Source of the DNA: Candidatus Nitrosopumilus sp. | GTDB lineage: Archaea > Thermoproteota > Nitrososphaeria > Nitrososphaerales > Nitrosopumilaceae | DNA length: 64,000 nt | Direction: 5' to 3' | Assembly (NCBI GenBank): GCA_029863275.1 | Contig: JAOTVS010000001.1 | Location: forward strand, 45,736 to 109,735 | Shown here: one piece after another, positions 18,029-28,247 of the stretch | Layout: each line of letters opens with the position of its first letter | Numbering within the stretch: the first letter of the stretch is position 1 | Translations under genes and position numbers: made by a program | The notes under the pieces: generated by a model | The model's input: only the letters and a program-made list of their open reading frames with translations | What the model was told of the DNA's origin: nothing | Database searches by the model: none

Positions 18029-19314
18029 TTTGTATTCATCTTTTGTTTATTGTAGGAAAAATAAAAAATAATTCCAACTACAATAATCCCTAATCCTACT
18101 AATACTATTTCGATCTCAAATTGCAAGGCCATATACACTGAAATCCCTAGTCCAAATAATGGAAGAATTGGAAATTTTCCAATATTAATTGGGACCTTGA
18201 ATTTTCTTTCAATATCTGGTTCGGTGTAACGTAAAACAATCACTGCTAGATTGACTGCAGCAAAAGTAATTACAATTGCAAAAACTGTAATATTTGCAAC
18301 AACTACAATATCTCCAATAAATGTAAAGACTATGCCAGTTATCATAATTACAATTATTGCAATCCAAGGAGTCTTTGTTTTAAAATGGACTTTTGTTAAA
18401 ATGCCTGGAAAAACTTTTTCACGAGCCATCCCATAAAAAATTCTAGAACCTGCAACCAGTGTAATCAATACCGTATTGGTTATGGCAAAAAGAGCAATAG
18501 ATGAAAGAAGAATATGTGCTTCAGCGCCCAAACCTCTTTGGGCTACTAGTGCCATTGGTGCAGCTGAATTTGCAAGCTCCTCCCAATTAACAACTCGAAC
18601 TACAGCTAGCGCAACTAGAACGTAAATTGTTCCTGATATTATTACTGATAGAATTATCGCCCGGGGAAGTGTTTTTTTAGGTTTTTTCACTTCCTCAGCA
18701 ATATTTGCCATGTCCTCAAATCCAATAAATGCAAAAAAAATCAATACAAATGCAATAACAATTCCTGTAAGACCTGTAGGACTTTCAGTATAATTTACCG
18801 GCTCAGGGTTACTGAATGTAAAGCCGATAATAATGATCAATATCAAACCTGCAACTTCAATTATTGTAAAAATTGTATTTGTCCAAGAGGATTCTCTAAT
18901 TCCAATAAAATTTACTATAGATAGGACAATAAGTAAACCGACAGCTGAAATAATAATTGGGATATTTACAAACTCTGCAAAATATCCACCAAATCCTATT
19001 GCTACTGTAGCTGCTGTAATTATGGATGTGATAGCAGTTAGCCATCCTATTACAAATGCAAAAAAATTATTTTTAAAAGCATTTTTAATGAATACATATT
19101 CTGCAGCGGCTTTTGGAAATACTGATGATAATTCTGCATAACTAAATCCTGCAAACAAGGCAACAACTGATCCCAAGACAAATGCGATCCATACAGAATC
19201 CCCAGCAATACCTGCGGCCTCACCAATTAGTACATAAATCCCTGCACCAAGAATCAATCCCACTCCGTACATGGTAAGGTGAAAAAGCCCCATGTGGCGT
19301 TTTAGTTCAGACAA
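18025..19314 (-). CDS. APC-family amino acid permease
   Basis: GVGLILGAGIYVLIGEAAGIAG; FIGFEDMANIAEEVKKPKKTLPRAI. Confidence 0.92.
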   Translation of the reverse strand: MSELKRHMGLFHLTMYGVGLILGAGIYVLIGEAAGIAGDSVWIAFVLGSVVALFAGFSYAELSSVFPKAAAEYVFIKNAFKNNFFAFVIGWLTAITSIITAATVAIGFGGYFAEFVNIPIIISAVGLLIVLSIVNFIGIRESSWTNTIFTIIEVAGLILIIIIGFTFSNPEPVNYTESPTGLTGIVIAFVLIFFAFIGFEDMANIAEEVKKPKKTLPRAIILSVIISGTIYVLVALAVVRVVNWEELANSAAPMALVAQRGLGAEAHILLSSIALFAITNTVLITLVAGSRIFYGMAREKVFPGILTKVHFKTKTPWIAIIVIMITGIVFTFIGDIVVVANITVFAIVITFAAVNLAVIVLRYTEPDIERKFKVPINIGKFPILPLFGLGISVYMALQFEIEIVLVGLGIIVVGIIFYFSYNKQKMNTK

Positions 19315-19450
19315 CTTGTTTTTTTGTTAATCAGCAATATTAGATAAGTTCCCATTATCGATGTTGAAAATCAATTAATTTTGTGATTTTTTAGCTAAAA
19401 AACAGGCGTAAAAATAAAAATTTTTGATTTTTGAAAAATTCAAGCAAAAA

Positions 19451-19759
19451 TTATTCTTGAAAATAGAACGTGTCATATTTTTTATGTAGAGTTCTTACAA
19501 ATACTCGACATTGTTTCCAAAACTCTCTATATTCGCGATCTGTCATTGATCTACCATTTTCCGAGTAAAACCATTTAACAAAATCATCTTCTAATTTCCC
19601 AAAAATAAATCCAAGATGAAAATCCTCCGAGAGTTTTAAATTAAATTCCCTTCTTGGTTGTAGACTGTCCCATCTGGATGACAAACCTCCAAATGATTCC
19701 TGAGTTTTTTCAAGTAATTGCTCTAAATGTTCTAATGATTTTTTTTCTAATTCTACCAT
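19451..19759 (-). CDS. Hypothetical protein
   Basis: Compact 102-aa ORF adjacent to a Usp gene. Confidence 0.55.
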   Translation of the reverse strand: MVELEKKSLEHLEQLLEKTQESFGGLSSRWDSLQPRREFNLKLSEDFHLGFIFGKLEDDFVKWFYSENGRSMTDREYREFWKQCRVFVRTLHKKYDTFYFQE

Positions 19760-19760
19760 A

Positions 19761-20210
19761 TCATTTTACTATCAACACGGGCCTCTTTGATTTGTGAAGA
19801 ACGTAATTTGATGTACTTCCCAAGAACATTTCTTTTGCAGCTCCCATTCCTCTAGAACCAATAACAATTAAATCAAAATTTTCTCGTTCAGCAATCTCGA
19901 CAATTCTTTTTCCATTATCCCCATAAGAAAGTCTGTCAAAAAATAAAATTCCTTTTTTTGCTGCCTTTAATTTGGCTTTTTTCATTATTTTTTGTGCATA
20001 TTCTAAAAAAAGTTTCTCTAAAGGACTAATAGGCTCACTAATCTTGGGTTTGACAATTCCAGCTACATATAGGCCTGAAATTGTAGCTTGTGATTGTCTT
20101 GCCATATGAATCGCAACATCCAGACCTCGAAACGAATTGGCAGAACCATCAAGAGGTACCAGAATTTTTTTAGTTTTAATTGTCATAAGGTTGCATATCA
20201 TAATTTTCAA
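19761..20210 (-). CDS. Universal stress protein (UspA)
   Basis: KILVPLDGSANSFRGLD...GSRGMGAAKEMFLGSTSNYVLHKSKRPVLIVK. Confidence 0.92.
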   Translation of the reverse strand: MKIMICNLMTIKTKKILVPLDGSANSFRGLDVAIHMARQSQATISGLYVAGIVKPKISEPISPLEKLFLEYAQKIMKKAKLKAAKKGILFFDRLSYGDNGKRIVEIAERENFDLIVIGSRGMGAAKEMFLGSTSNYVLHKSKRPVLIVK

Positions 20211-20301
20211 TTTAAATGGGCTTGAGATTATCTGCTATGATTTTCAGATGTGATATTCTAGAAGACTATCAAATATCTAATTGATTTAGTAACTATGTAA
20301 G

Positions 20302-20763
20302 ATGGATAACCCAAAAGCTATAACGATTGCAGATGTTATGACAAAATCAGTAATATCTGTAGATGCTTCAATTACAATAAATGAGGCTGCAAAAATGATG
20401 GAAGATGCAAAAGTTGGAGCCATGATTGTTATGGAAAATAATCTACCCATAGGAATTGTTACTGATCGAGACTTTGCAGTAAAAGTGGTTGCTCATGCTT
20501 ATCAAATATCTACTCCAATAAAACAAATAATGTCTTCTCCATTATTTTCGGTAAGTTCTAGTGATTCAATTCGAATAGCGTCTGATTTAATGCATGATAG
20601 GGGAATAAGGAAATTACCTGTTATTGATGATGATAATTTAGTGGGAATAATTACATCAACTGATATTGTAAGGTTACTGGCAGTTTGTACGGAAGACGAT
20701 ATGAGAGACATGTATTTTCATTCAGTGGCAAAGATTTTTTCAAATTACAGTCCTTATAATTAA
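20302..20763 (+). CDS. CBS-domain pair protein
   Basis: MTKSVISVDASITINEAAKMM...LPIGIVTDRDFAV...LVGIITSTDIVRLL. Confidence 0.9.
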   Translation: MDNPKAITIADVMTKSVISVDASITINEAAKMMEDAKVGAMIVMENNLPIGIVTDRDFAVKVVAHAYQISTPIKQIMSSPLFSVSSSDSIRIASDLMHDRGIRKLPVIDDDNLVGIITSTDIVRLLAVCTEDDMRDMYFHSVAKIFSNYSPYN

Positions 20764-20771
20764 TAACAATC

Positions 20772-20993
20772 ATGGTAATTCCCTTAGTTATTCTGGTAGC
20801 CATACCGATTTTTCTTGGAATTGTGACTGTATCTCCATTTGATATACCTGAAGAACCAGAAGAAAAGGTAATTTCTGAAGAGCCTAATGTGAATATTCTA
20901 TATTTCTTTTTAATGGGTATTTGGCTATTCTTTTTGATTAGAATTTTAATTCAATTAAAAAAAGGAACTTTCAAAACTACTAACGCATACTAG
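20772..20993 (+). CDS. Small membrane protein (two TM)
   Basis: Hydrophobic N-terminus and a second hydrophobic segment; 9 bp after the CBS gene. Confidence 0.5.
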   Translation: MVIPLVILVAIPIFLGIVTVSPFDIPEEPEEKVISEEPNVNILYFFLMGIWLFFLIRILIQLKKGTFKTTNAY

Positions 20994-21086
20994 ATTACAA
21001 AGATTTACTTGGAAAAAATATGAAAGTCTATAAGTGAATAATCATTTTTTGATGATAAAGAAAATTACCATAAAAGATTTGTTGCA

Positions 21087-21548
21087 TTACTCGTCTTTCA
21101 TTCTTAAAAGTATTTGATCACAAATTCTACGCATTTCAGAGTCCGAACCCACACTACAAATTTTAACGATGTCTGTAGTAGTTACAACTCCAATGATTTT
21201 TTCATTTTCTTTAACTGGTAGTTTATGAATTAAATTTTCTTTCATCAATTCTGAGGCTTCCCAAACGGTGTCTTCAGGATCAAGAGTAATTAGTGGTGAT
21301 GACATTATTTCATAAATCTCAGTAAACAAAGGTCGTCCCTCCGCAGCAACTTTAGTCACAAAATCTCTTTCAGTTACAATGCCAATTGGTTTGTCATCTT
21401 TGGTAACAATCACGCAACCAACTTTTAATTTACTCATGCTTAGTGCAGCTTCTTGTAACGAAGTCGATTTATCAACGGTTAACACATCTTTACTCATTAT
21501 TTGATTTGCAAAGGTATTATGCATAAAACAACCTAATTTTTTATGCAT
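21087..21548 (-). CDS. CBS-domain pair protein
   Basis: IMSKDVLTVDKSTSLQEAALSMSKLKVGCVIVTKDDKPIGIVTERDFVTK. Confidence 0.9.
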   Translation of the reverse strand: MHKKLGCFMHNTFANQIMSKDVLTVDKSTSLQEAALSMSKLKVGCVIVTKDDKPIGIVTERDFVTKVAAEGRPLFTEIYEIMSSPLITLDPEDTVWEASELMKENLIHKLPVKENEKIIGVVTTTDIVKICSVGSDSEMRRICDQILLRMKDE

Positions 21549-21602
21549 ATGAGATAATCTCTAAATTATCATTTTTGAAAATCAATAAGGATAATCATTA
21601 GA

Positions 21603-22067
21603 GTGTTTAAAATTAGCCAAGAATTCCTCTCAATTATGGTAATTAAAACTAAAAAAATTCTGGTACCTCTTGATGGTTCTGCCAATTCTATTCGTGGATT
21701 GGATATGGCTATTCATATTGCTCGAGAATCTCATGGCACAATCACTGCTTTATCAATAAAAGCCGTACCTGGAATATATGCGATTCATCCTATTGGATTT
21801 TTAGATTTCAGCTCTATGAAAGATGTTAAAAAAACTCTTGAAAGTGCAAAAATTAGGGCAGCTAAAAAAGGAATTCAACTGACTGGAAAATCTCTAGCAG
21901 GTGATCCTGGATATGATATTGCTAGATTTGCAAATAACAAGAAAAATGGGATCGATATGGTTGTAATCGGTGCTAGAGGGAGAGGCTCTGCAAAAGAAAT
22001 GTTCTTGGGTAGTGTTTCAAACTATGTTTTACACAAGGTCAAAGTACCTGTATTAATTGTAAAATGA
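21603..22067 (+). CDS. Universal stress protein (UspA)
   Basis: KKILVPLDGSANSIRGLD...GARGRGSAKEMFLGSVSNYVLHKVKVPVLIVK. Confidence 0.92.
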   Translation: MFKISQEFLSIMVIKTKKILVPLDGSANSIRGLDMAIHIARESHGTITALSIKAVPGIYAIHPIGFLDFSSMKDVKKTLESAKIRAAKKGIQLTGKSLAGDPGYDIARFANNKKNGIDMVVIGARGRGSAKEMFLGSVSNYVLHKVKVPVLIVK

Positions 22068-22498
22068 ATACCGTTAACACTAGTTTCAAAAAGATTCTTG
22101 TCCCACTTGATGGCTCAAAATACTCTGAAAAAGCCTTACAGCGTGCATCTGAAATTGGCATTACATTTGACTCTAAGATTATTTTGTTGTATGTGGTAGA
22201 AAAATCCCTTCCACTAAATTTGTTAGATCGAAAAGAATATCTTGAAATTCTTCATAAATTTGGAGACAAGACCCTAAAGAAAGCAAGTGATTTTCTTCTA
22301 AAAAAAGAAATTAATGCAAAAATTCTCTTAAAAGAAGGAAACATTGTAACTGAAATTGAAAAGATTGCAAAAAAAGAAAAATGTGATTTAATAATTGTTG
22401 GCAACAAAGGACTTGGCTCTGTAACTAGACTTTTGCTAGGAAGTGTTTCCAACAAACTTGCCCAATCTTCTCCTTGCTCGTTGTTGATTGTGAAATAA
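22064..22498 (+). CDS. Universal stress protein (UspA)
   Basis: KILVPLDGSKYSEKAL...VGNKGLGSVTRLLLGSVSNKLAQSSPCSLLIVK; overlaps upstream usp. Confidence 0.92.
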   Translation: MNTVNTSFKKILVPLDGSKYSEKALQRASEIGITFDSKIILLYVVEKSLPLNLLDRKEYLEILHKFGDKTLKKASDFLLKKEINAKILLKEGNIVTEIEKIAKKEKCDLIIVGNKGLGSVTRLLLGSVSNKLAQSSPCSLLIVK

Positions 22499-22500
22499 AT

Positions 22501-23403
22501 CTATCCAGCTAGAACATTTACAATATCTGATTTTGTGATTATTCCAACTAGTTTGGATTTCTTTACAACTGGAAGTCCGCTGATATTATTATTTATCATT
22601 AATACTATGGCTTGTTTGACATCATCATCTGCATCAACAGTAACGGGTTTAGGAGTCATTATATCAGTAGAATGAAAAGGAAACAGATAGCTCATCTGAT
22701 TAGAGTGTATTTCTTCTAATCCTTTCTTGAATTTGTATTCTTGAACTTCTTTTGGGTCTGCAGATTCTGCAATCCATTTAGGAATTTTTGCAGGCACAAA
22801 ATCTCGGAAAGTGATTATTCCTACAGGCATTTGGTTTCTTTTTATAATTACTCTTGATATTCCATATCTTATCAATAGGCTCTCCACATGTAATATGGGA
22901 TCACTTGGAGCAGCAGTAATCACTTTTTCTTTCATTACTTGAGAAACTTTGATTGATGATGATTCTTTGGTAAGAAAAACACCTACAAGGCCAGTTTTTG
23001 TTACCATTCCTTTAAGAGTATTGTCTTGATTTAGGATAACTACTACGCTAATTCTGTGCTTTTTCATCATTTTGGCACATTCTTGTACCGTATTCTCTTC
23101 TGTGAGAGTGTATAGTTTTCTAGGTTTGAAATCCTTGGCTTTTACGGATGTAATTGGGGTTGTTCCTAAACCATAAATTTTTTTTGCAATATCTTTTTCG
23201 GTAATTACCCCAATAGGTTTTCGTTTATCTGCAACAATCACTCGCTTTATTTTATTCTCCAAAAGAATTTCCCTTGTTCGTAAAAGTGAAGTTTTAGGAC
23301 CTACTGTGATCGGTTTTTCGATTAATCCTGATAATTTTAAATTTTTTACATTCATAAAGCTTCTTTTCAGTAATTCATTAAATATATCATTCTGAAATAT
23401 CAA
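22501..23403 (-). CDS. CBS-domain protein (about four CBS motifs)
   Basis: KPIGVITEKDIAKKI; MPVGIITFRDF; KLVGIITKSDIVNVLAG. Confidence 0.9.
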   Translation of the reverse strand: MIFQNDIFNELLKRSFMNVKNLKLSGLIEKPITVGPKTSLLRTREILLENKIKRVIVADKRKPIGVITEKDIAKKIYGLGTTPITSVKAKDFKPRKLYTLTEENTVQECAKMMKKHRISVVVILNQDNTLKGMVTKTGLVGVFLTKESSSIKVSQVMKEKVITAAPSDPILHVESLLIRYGISRVIIKRNQMPVGIITFRDFVPAKIPKWIAESADPKEVQEYKFKKGLEEIHSNQMSYLFPFHSTDIMTPKPVTVDADDDVKQAIVLMINNNISGLPVVKKSKLVGIITKSDIVNVLAG

Positions 23404-23565
23404 CGATGAAAATCATCTCTGGTAATTATTAGCTTGACTTTTAATTCTAATTTAGAGGAATTATATATGAACGAAAAAGTTTTTCTGTATGTTTTTGCTT
23501 ATCACAAAGGAAATATCAAACTATGAACAAGACTAATGAAATGAAAATATTAAAACAATGGAGAA

Positions 23566-24006
23566 TTGGAAATGCTTTTTAAGAATATTCTTGTTCCTTT
23601 TGATCTATCCAGTCCATCCACTCATGCATTTAAGGTGGCTCTTGATGTTGCACAAAAATATGAATCAAAAATAACTCTACTAACTTGTGTTGAGGGAGAT
23701 GCGTGGCATCATAAATTTTATGATGCTAGAGCCGATTCTCAACTCTTAAAAAAACAAAGTAAGGCGGCAAAAAAATCAATGGAAAAACTAGAAGAAATGG
23801 CAGACAAGGTTGGAGTGGACATAAAATTACAAATTTTAAAATCTAATTCTGTGGTCAAGGACATTGTTGTATTTGCAAAATCTAGGAAGATGGATCTTAT
23901 TGTAATTAGTTCTCATGGCAGAACAGGCCTTGACAAATTAATTCTGGGAAGTGTAGCTAATGGTGTAATTCAAAGAACCAGGTGTCCTGTACTTTTAATA
24001 AAATAA
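23566..24006 (+). CDS. Universal stress protein (UspA)
   Basis: LFKNILVPFDLSSPSTHAFKVAL...SSHGRTGLDKLILGSVANGVIQRTRCPVLLIK. Confidence 0.92.
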   Translation: MEMLFKNILVPFDLSSPSTHAFKVALDVAQKYESKITLLTCVEGDAWHHKFYDARADSQLLKKQSKAAKKSMEKLEEMADKVGVDIKLQILKSNSVVKDIVVFAKSRKMDLIVISSHGRTGLDKLILGSVANGVIQRTRCPVLLIK

Positions 24007-24022
24007 ATGAGTTGAGAAAAAA

Positions 24023-24925
24023 TTGATCGCCATTATAGGTAGTGGATTGGTTGGTTCGTCCCTAGCTTTTCTTTGCGCTTCCAATTCCTTGGATGATATT
24101 ATTTTACTTAATCGCACCAAAAGTAAAGCACTTGGTGAAGCTCTGGATATTTCAAATTCCATACCTGAGACATCTGATTTTACTATTCATGGAACCGATG
24201 ATTACTCTGAGATAAGCAGAGCAGGAATTATTGTAATAGCTGCAAGTACGGGTGTTTATTTGAAAAATAGACATGAAATGATTGGAGCACAGGTAAAAAT
24301 GATAAAAGAAATTGGGAGAAAAATTAAAGAAAATTGTTCATCTCCAGTTATCTTAATAATATCCAATCCAGTAGATGTACTGACTTATTTTTTTCAACAA
24401 GAAACTGGTTTTCCACGAAATAAAATCATCGGAATTGCTTCTAGCTTGGATTCAAAAAGATTTAGATATTTAATCTCAAAAACAATCAGAGTAAAAAATT
24501 CTCAAATATCAAATGCTAACGTCCTAGGAGAGCACGGGGATTCTATGGTCCCAGTCTTTTCCCAAACAAAAATTGACGGGAAAAATATCCTTGAAATTAT
24601 CAACTCTACACAAAAAGAAGAGATTTCAGAAGGAATTCAAAACTATTGGAAGTCAATAAGAGATCTCAAAGATAGATCACAATTTGGTATTGCAAAAAAT
24701 ACCTTTGATGTAATGGAATCTATAGTTAGAAATCAAACTTTATCGATTCCTGCCTCTGTTTTACTGAAAGGAGAATTTGGAGAACAAGATGTTTGTATGG
24801 GAGTTCCTGTAAAAATTTTTTCAAAAGGGATTGTTGAAATTCAATCAATAGAACTCGATAAAACTGAAAAAGAACTATTCAAAAAATCTGCCCAAACCAT
24901 TCGAAATAATATTAAATCAATTTAG
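24023..24925 (+). CDS. Malate/lactate dehydrogenase family
   Basis: IAIIGSGLVGSSLAFLCA; ISNPVDVLTY; NVLGEHGDSMVPVFSQ; VCMGVPVKI. TTG start. Confidence 0.9.
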   Translation: MIAIIGSGLVGSSLAFLCASNSLDDIILLNRTKSKALGEALDISNSIPETSDFTIHGTDDYSEISRAGIIVIAASTGVYLKNRHEMIGAQVKMIKEIGRKIKENCSSPVILIISNPVDVLTYFFQQETGFPRNKIIGIASSLDSKRFRYLISKTIRVKNSQISNANVLGEHGDSMVPVFSQTKIDGKNILEIINSTQKEEISEGIQNYWKSIRDLKDRSQFGIAKNTFDVMESIVRNQTLSIPASVLLKGEFGEQDVCMGVPVKIFSKGIVEIQSIELDKTEKELFKKSAQTIRNNIKSI

Positions 24926-24928
24926 AAA

Positions 24929-25612
24929 TCACTGAATTAACACATGTAATCCATATCCTACCAAATATGCTACCAAAGCTGCAATCCCTCCAATAATCAA
25001 TGTATAAAGACCTGATTTTATTTTAGATTTTTTGACGATTTTACCCTTGATCACCCCAACAAGAAAAAAGGCTGAAATTACAAAAATTATTGAAAAACTA
25101 AAAGCATTAGAACTGGGATCCATTCCAAGTGCGATGAATACCATAAAAGGTAGCAAGGGAATTAATCCAATTAGATTAAATCCAGCAAAGGTGCTGATGG
25201 AACTATCTAAAGGATTCTTGCCATCTTCTATTAATCCCAATTCCTCTTTCATCATGGTATCAACCCAAACTTTTCGTCTAGATGTAATTATTCGAACCAC
25301 CTCTTCTAAAAGTTCATCTTTGAATCCTTTTTTGTCATATATCTCTCTGATCTCTTGTTTTTCTTGTTCTTCTAAATTATCAATTTCCCACTCTTCTTGC
25401 TTTCTTTTCATGGCAATGTATTCATTTCTTGCCCTAGAAGATTGATAGTTTGCAGCAGCCATGGAGAATCCATCTGCAAACAAGTTTGCAAAACCTAGAA
25501 TCAAAATGATTGTAGGTGATAATGAAGCCCCTATCACGCCTGCAACAATTGCAAAGGTTGTAACTGCTCCATCAATAGATCCATAGATAAAATCATCAAA
25601 ATGCCATTTCAT
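24929..25612 (-). CDS. VIT1/CCC1-like metal transporter family protein
   Basis: FIYGSIDGAVTTFAIVAGVIGASLSPTIILILGFANLFADGFSMAAANY. Confidence 0.85.
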   Translation of the reverse strand: MKWHFDDFIYGSIDGAVTTFAIVAGVIGASLSPTIILILGFANLFADGFSMAAANYQSSRARNEYIAMKRKQEEWEIDNLEEQEKQEIREIYDKKGFKDELLEEVVRIITSRRKVWVDTMMKEELGLIEDGKNPLDSSISTFAGFNLIGLIPLLPFMVFIALGMDPSSNAFSFSIIFVISAFFLVGVIKGKIVKKSKIKSGLYTLIIGGIAALVAYLVGYGLHVLIQ

Positions 25613-25693
25613 GATTACCGATTACTGTATCTCATGGATTAAATATATTCTCAAAATGTCTTTTATTTCTACTAATTCATTTCTCAATTACTG

Positions 25694-25858
25694 TTATTTC
25701 CAAGGTTTTGATTCTTCATCCCAAGTTTCAGCTCCCAATCCATCTGAACTCAATGTCTCGCTTTGTTTTATTATCTCCATTAAACATTCATCTGAACAAT
25801 GTGTGAGCTCTTGATACTTCATTACTTTACCACAATTCTGGCACCACTCACCCATACA
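25694..25858 (-). CDS. Small Cys-rich (zinc-finger-like) protein
   Basis: MGEWCQNCGKVMKYQELTHCSDECLMEII; start at 25858 preferred over 25921. Confidence 0.55.
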   Translation of the reverse strand, partial: CMGEWCQNCGKVMKYQELTHCSDECLMEIIKQSETLSSDGLGAETWDEESKPWK

Positions 25859-25980
25859 TAAATAATTAATAATTTTATTTATACTCCTTTTGTCCATTCT
25901 CACCACTGAAAATAATCTCAATTTTGGAGTTAGATCTACTTTAAATTGGATTTCAATTCCAAAATAGTCGGGGAAATTAT

Positions 25981-26562
25981 TTGAAAATTACAAAGATAAC
26001 CAAAAAGTTACGTGCAAAAAAAGAAAAAACTCGTACAATCACTTACCGCCTCCCTGAAAAAATCATCAAAATTCTAGAATCTGAGTCATCAAATAAAAAA
26101 ATATCACAAAATGTTCTTGTAAACCAAATATTTGAAAAATATGCTAAATGGGATAGATTTAGTGATAAAATAGGTATGATCCCAGTACCAAAGGACATAC
26201 TACATCAATTAGGTGATGAAATGGATGCAAATGATATTAACATGATAGTTGATATGTTAAAATCCTTTTTCAAAGATAATGTAATGTTCATCAAAGGAAA
26301 ATATGATCTAAAAAGTTGTATTGAAACTCTAGAGGATTATGTTCGAGCAACGGGAATTAATTCTGATCATAGAATAGAAGGCTCTTTGCATCATTTTATA
26401 GTTCAACATGAACTTGGAATGAACTGGTCAATGTTTGTAGATCAGCTTTTAAAAGAAATATTTCATGAATTTCTTCCTGACAAAAATATTAAAACTCAAA
26501 CTACGGAGGCTATGGTAATCATCACAATTGATCTTGGTGAGGAATTTGATGAACACAATTAA
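25981..26562 (+). CDS. Hypothetical protein with RHH-like basic N-terminus
   Basis: KTRTITYRLPEKIIKILESESSNKKISQNVLVNQIFEKYAKWDRF. Confidence 0.6.
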   Translation: MKITKITKKLRAKKEKTRTITYRLPEKIIKILESESSNKKISQNVLVNQIFEKYAKWDRFSDKIGMIPVPKDILHQLGDEMDANDINMIVDMLKSFFKDNVMFIKGKYDLKSCIETLEDYVRATGINSDHRIEGSLHHFIVQHELGMNWSMFVDQLLKEIFHEFLPDKNIKTQTTEAMVIITIDLGEEFDEHN

Positions 26563-26584
26563 AAAAAATAAAAAAATAACCAGA

Positions 26585-26914
26585 TTACTGGTTGAAAACT
26601 AATTCTACTTGGACATCACCCTTGTTATAACAGGCATTGATCTCTTTTATTTTGCTTTTATACAGAAAGAATTTTTTTCCTTCTTCACTTATTTGTCCAG
26701 ATGTGTTTAACATCTTTGCATCATGAAGCATTTGAATTCTTCTGTAAATGGTGCTTATTGGAATTTGACATTCCCTAGAAAGCTCCACTGCTGACTTTGG
26801 TTTGTCCATAATGGCGTTAAGAATGGACCTACAATATTTGTCTGATACAATTTCTAAAAGATCGGCTTTTTTTGTATTATCCTCTACTTTTAATGGAGAT
26901 TGTAGTATTTGCAT
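26585..26914 (-). CDS. Winged-helix transcriptional regulator (ArsR-like)
   Basis: SDKYCRSILNAIMDKPKSAVELSRECQIPISTIYRRIQMLHDAKML. Confidence 0.8.
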   Translation of the reverse strand: MQILQSPLKVEDNTKKADLLEIVSDKYCRSILNAIMDKPKSAVELSRECQIPISTIYRRIQMLHDAKMLNTSGQISEEGKKFFLYKSKIKEINACYNKGDVQVELVFNQ

Positions 26915-27024
26915 AATTCAATTATGATAAATTATAATTTAACTATTAAGACCACTTTGTAAGACACTGTAAACAAGAATTTCTTCTATTAAAATTCTAG
27001 AAACATGATCAAAATAAATCTGGT

Positions 27025-27411
27025 TTACTCAATTTTGATGTGGTGTCCCATTACTTTTTTTGGAATTTTTATCACCAGCCTTCCATTTTGGAACTTGGCA
27101 ATAGTTTTTTTGCTATCAATTTTACCAGGTAATGTAATTGATTTTTTAAAATATTCAAATTTTGTAAATTTTCCTAGTTTCTCTTCAGAGTATTTCTCCT
27201 TAAGCTTTGCCTCAACATTTATGGAATTTCCATCAAAAGTTACTTTGATGTCTTTCTTGCTAACTAGTGGAAGATCAAATTCTAAAATCCAGTGGTGGTC
27301 AAACTCTCTTAGACATGAAAGTGGAGAAAGAACCCCATGTTCTACATCATCAAATAAGGAACTAATTATTGGAGGTGTAATTCTCAATTCAATAGTATTA
27401 TCGTCTCTCAT
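27025..27411 (-). CDS. Small heat-shock protein (Hsp20/alpha-crystallin)
   Basis: HHWILEFDLPLVSKKDIKVTFDGNSINVEAK...SITLPGKIDSKKTIAKFQNGRLVIKIPKK. Confidence 0.88.
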   Translation of the reverse strand: MRDDNTIELRITPPIISSLFDDVEHGVLSPLSCLREFDHHWILEFDLPLVSKKDIKVTFDGNSINVEAKLKEKYSEEKLGKFTKFEYFKKSITLPGKIDSKKTIAKFQNGRLVIKIPKKVMGHHIKIE

Positions 27412-27415
27412 AATA

Positions 27416-28129
27416 TCACCTGTAAATCTGTGGAGCCTTTACTGGCTTTTCTTGTAGTGAACGAAGGGTTTCCTCCATTAAATTTCGATGTTGTATGCGA
27501 ATTTTGTCAAGCCTTTTTTGAATTTCACTTGTATCTACCTTGACATTTAGAATTTTTGCCAGAATTACTATTGCAGTGATAGATGCCTTTGGATCTGGAA
27601 AAAATGGATGACATTCTGCATACAAAACAAGTAAAGGAATCTTTGTTTTTCTAAAAACCGAAATTATAGTGGCATCTGTCCCAAAAATTGATCCATCTAA
27701 AAATTTGGGAATTTTATAATTATAAAGTAAACTTTCTAGTGTCTTATGAGTGACTAGACCAAAAATTTCTGGCTCATCTTTTTTTTGGTTAATTGACTCC
27801 ATGCCACTTATGAAAACAATTTTTTTCATTTGGTTTTCTTTACAAAATGCATGCACTGCATGTGCAAAATCTTCAGCTAAATACTGATCAAATGGTACAT
27901 CTGAAATAATGGCAAAAATATTATTTTTTTTATAGATTCGAATTGGGGCAAGAATTTCTCCACCTTCCACAAATAAAGAAGATGGAAGATCTGATACTTC
28001 AATTTCACCGATATTTTTCATCTTTAGATAATGAATTAGGTATGATATTGAAAAAGTTCCAATAAGGCCAGTACTTGGAAATCCTACTAGCAGTGTATTT
28101 TCCTGAGTGTTTGGAACTGGAATCTTCAA
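27416..28129 (-). CDS. PAC2-family (proteasome assembly chaperone-like) protein
   Basis: LLVGFPSTGLIGTFSISYLIHYLKMKNIGEIEV...ISDVPFDQ...YAECHPFFPDPKASITAI. Confidence 0.85.
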   Translation of the reverse strand: MKIPVPNTQENTLLVGFPSTGLIGTFSISYLIHYLKMKNIGEIEVSDLPSSLFVEGGEILAPIRIYKKNNIFAIISDVPFDQYLAEDFAHAVHAFCKENQMKKIVFISGMESINQKKDEPEIFGLVTHKTLESLLYNYKIPKFLDGSIFGTDATIISVFRKTKIPLLVLYAECHPFFPDPKASITAIVILAKILNVKVDTSEIQKRLDKIRIQHRNLMEETLRSLQEKPVKAPQIYR

Positions 28130-28247
28130 GTAATTACTTTTTAAAAAAGATTACAATTAAAACAAAAACTAGATTCTCTATATTGATTTTCAGTTATGAA
28201 ATTCATGATGGACTTTAATTACAAATTTAATGGCAAAAAATATCTTT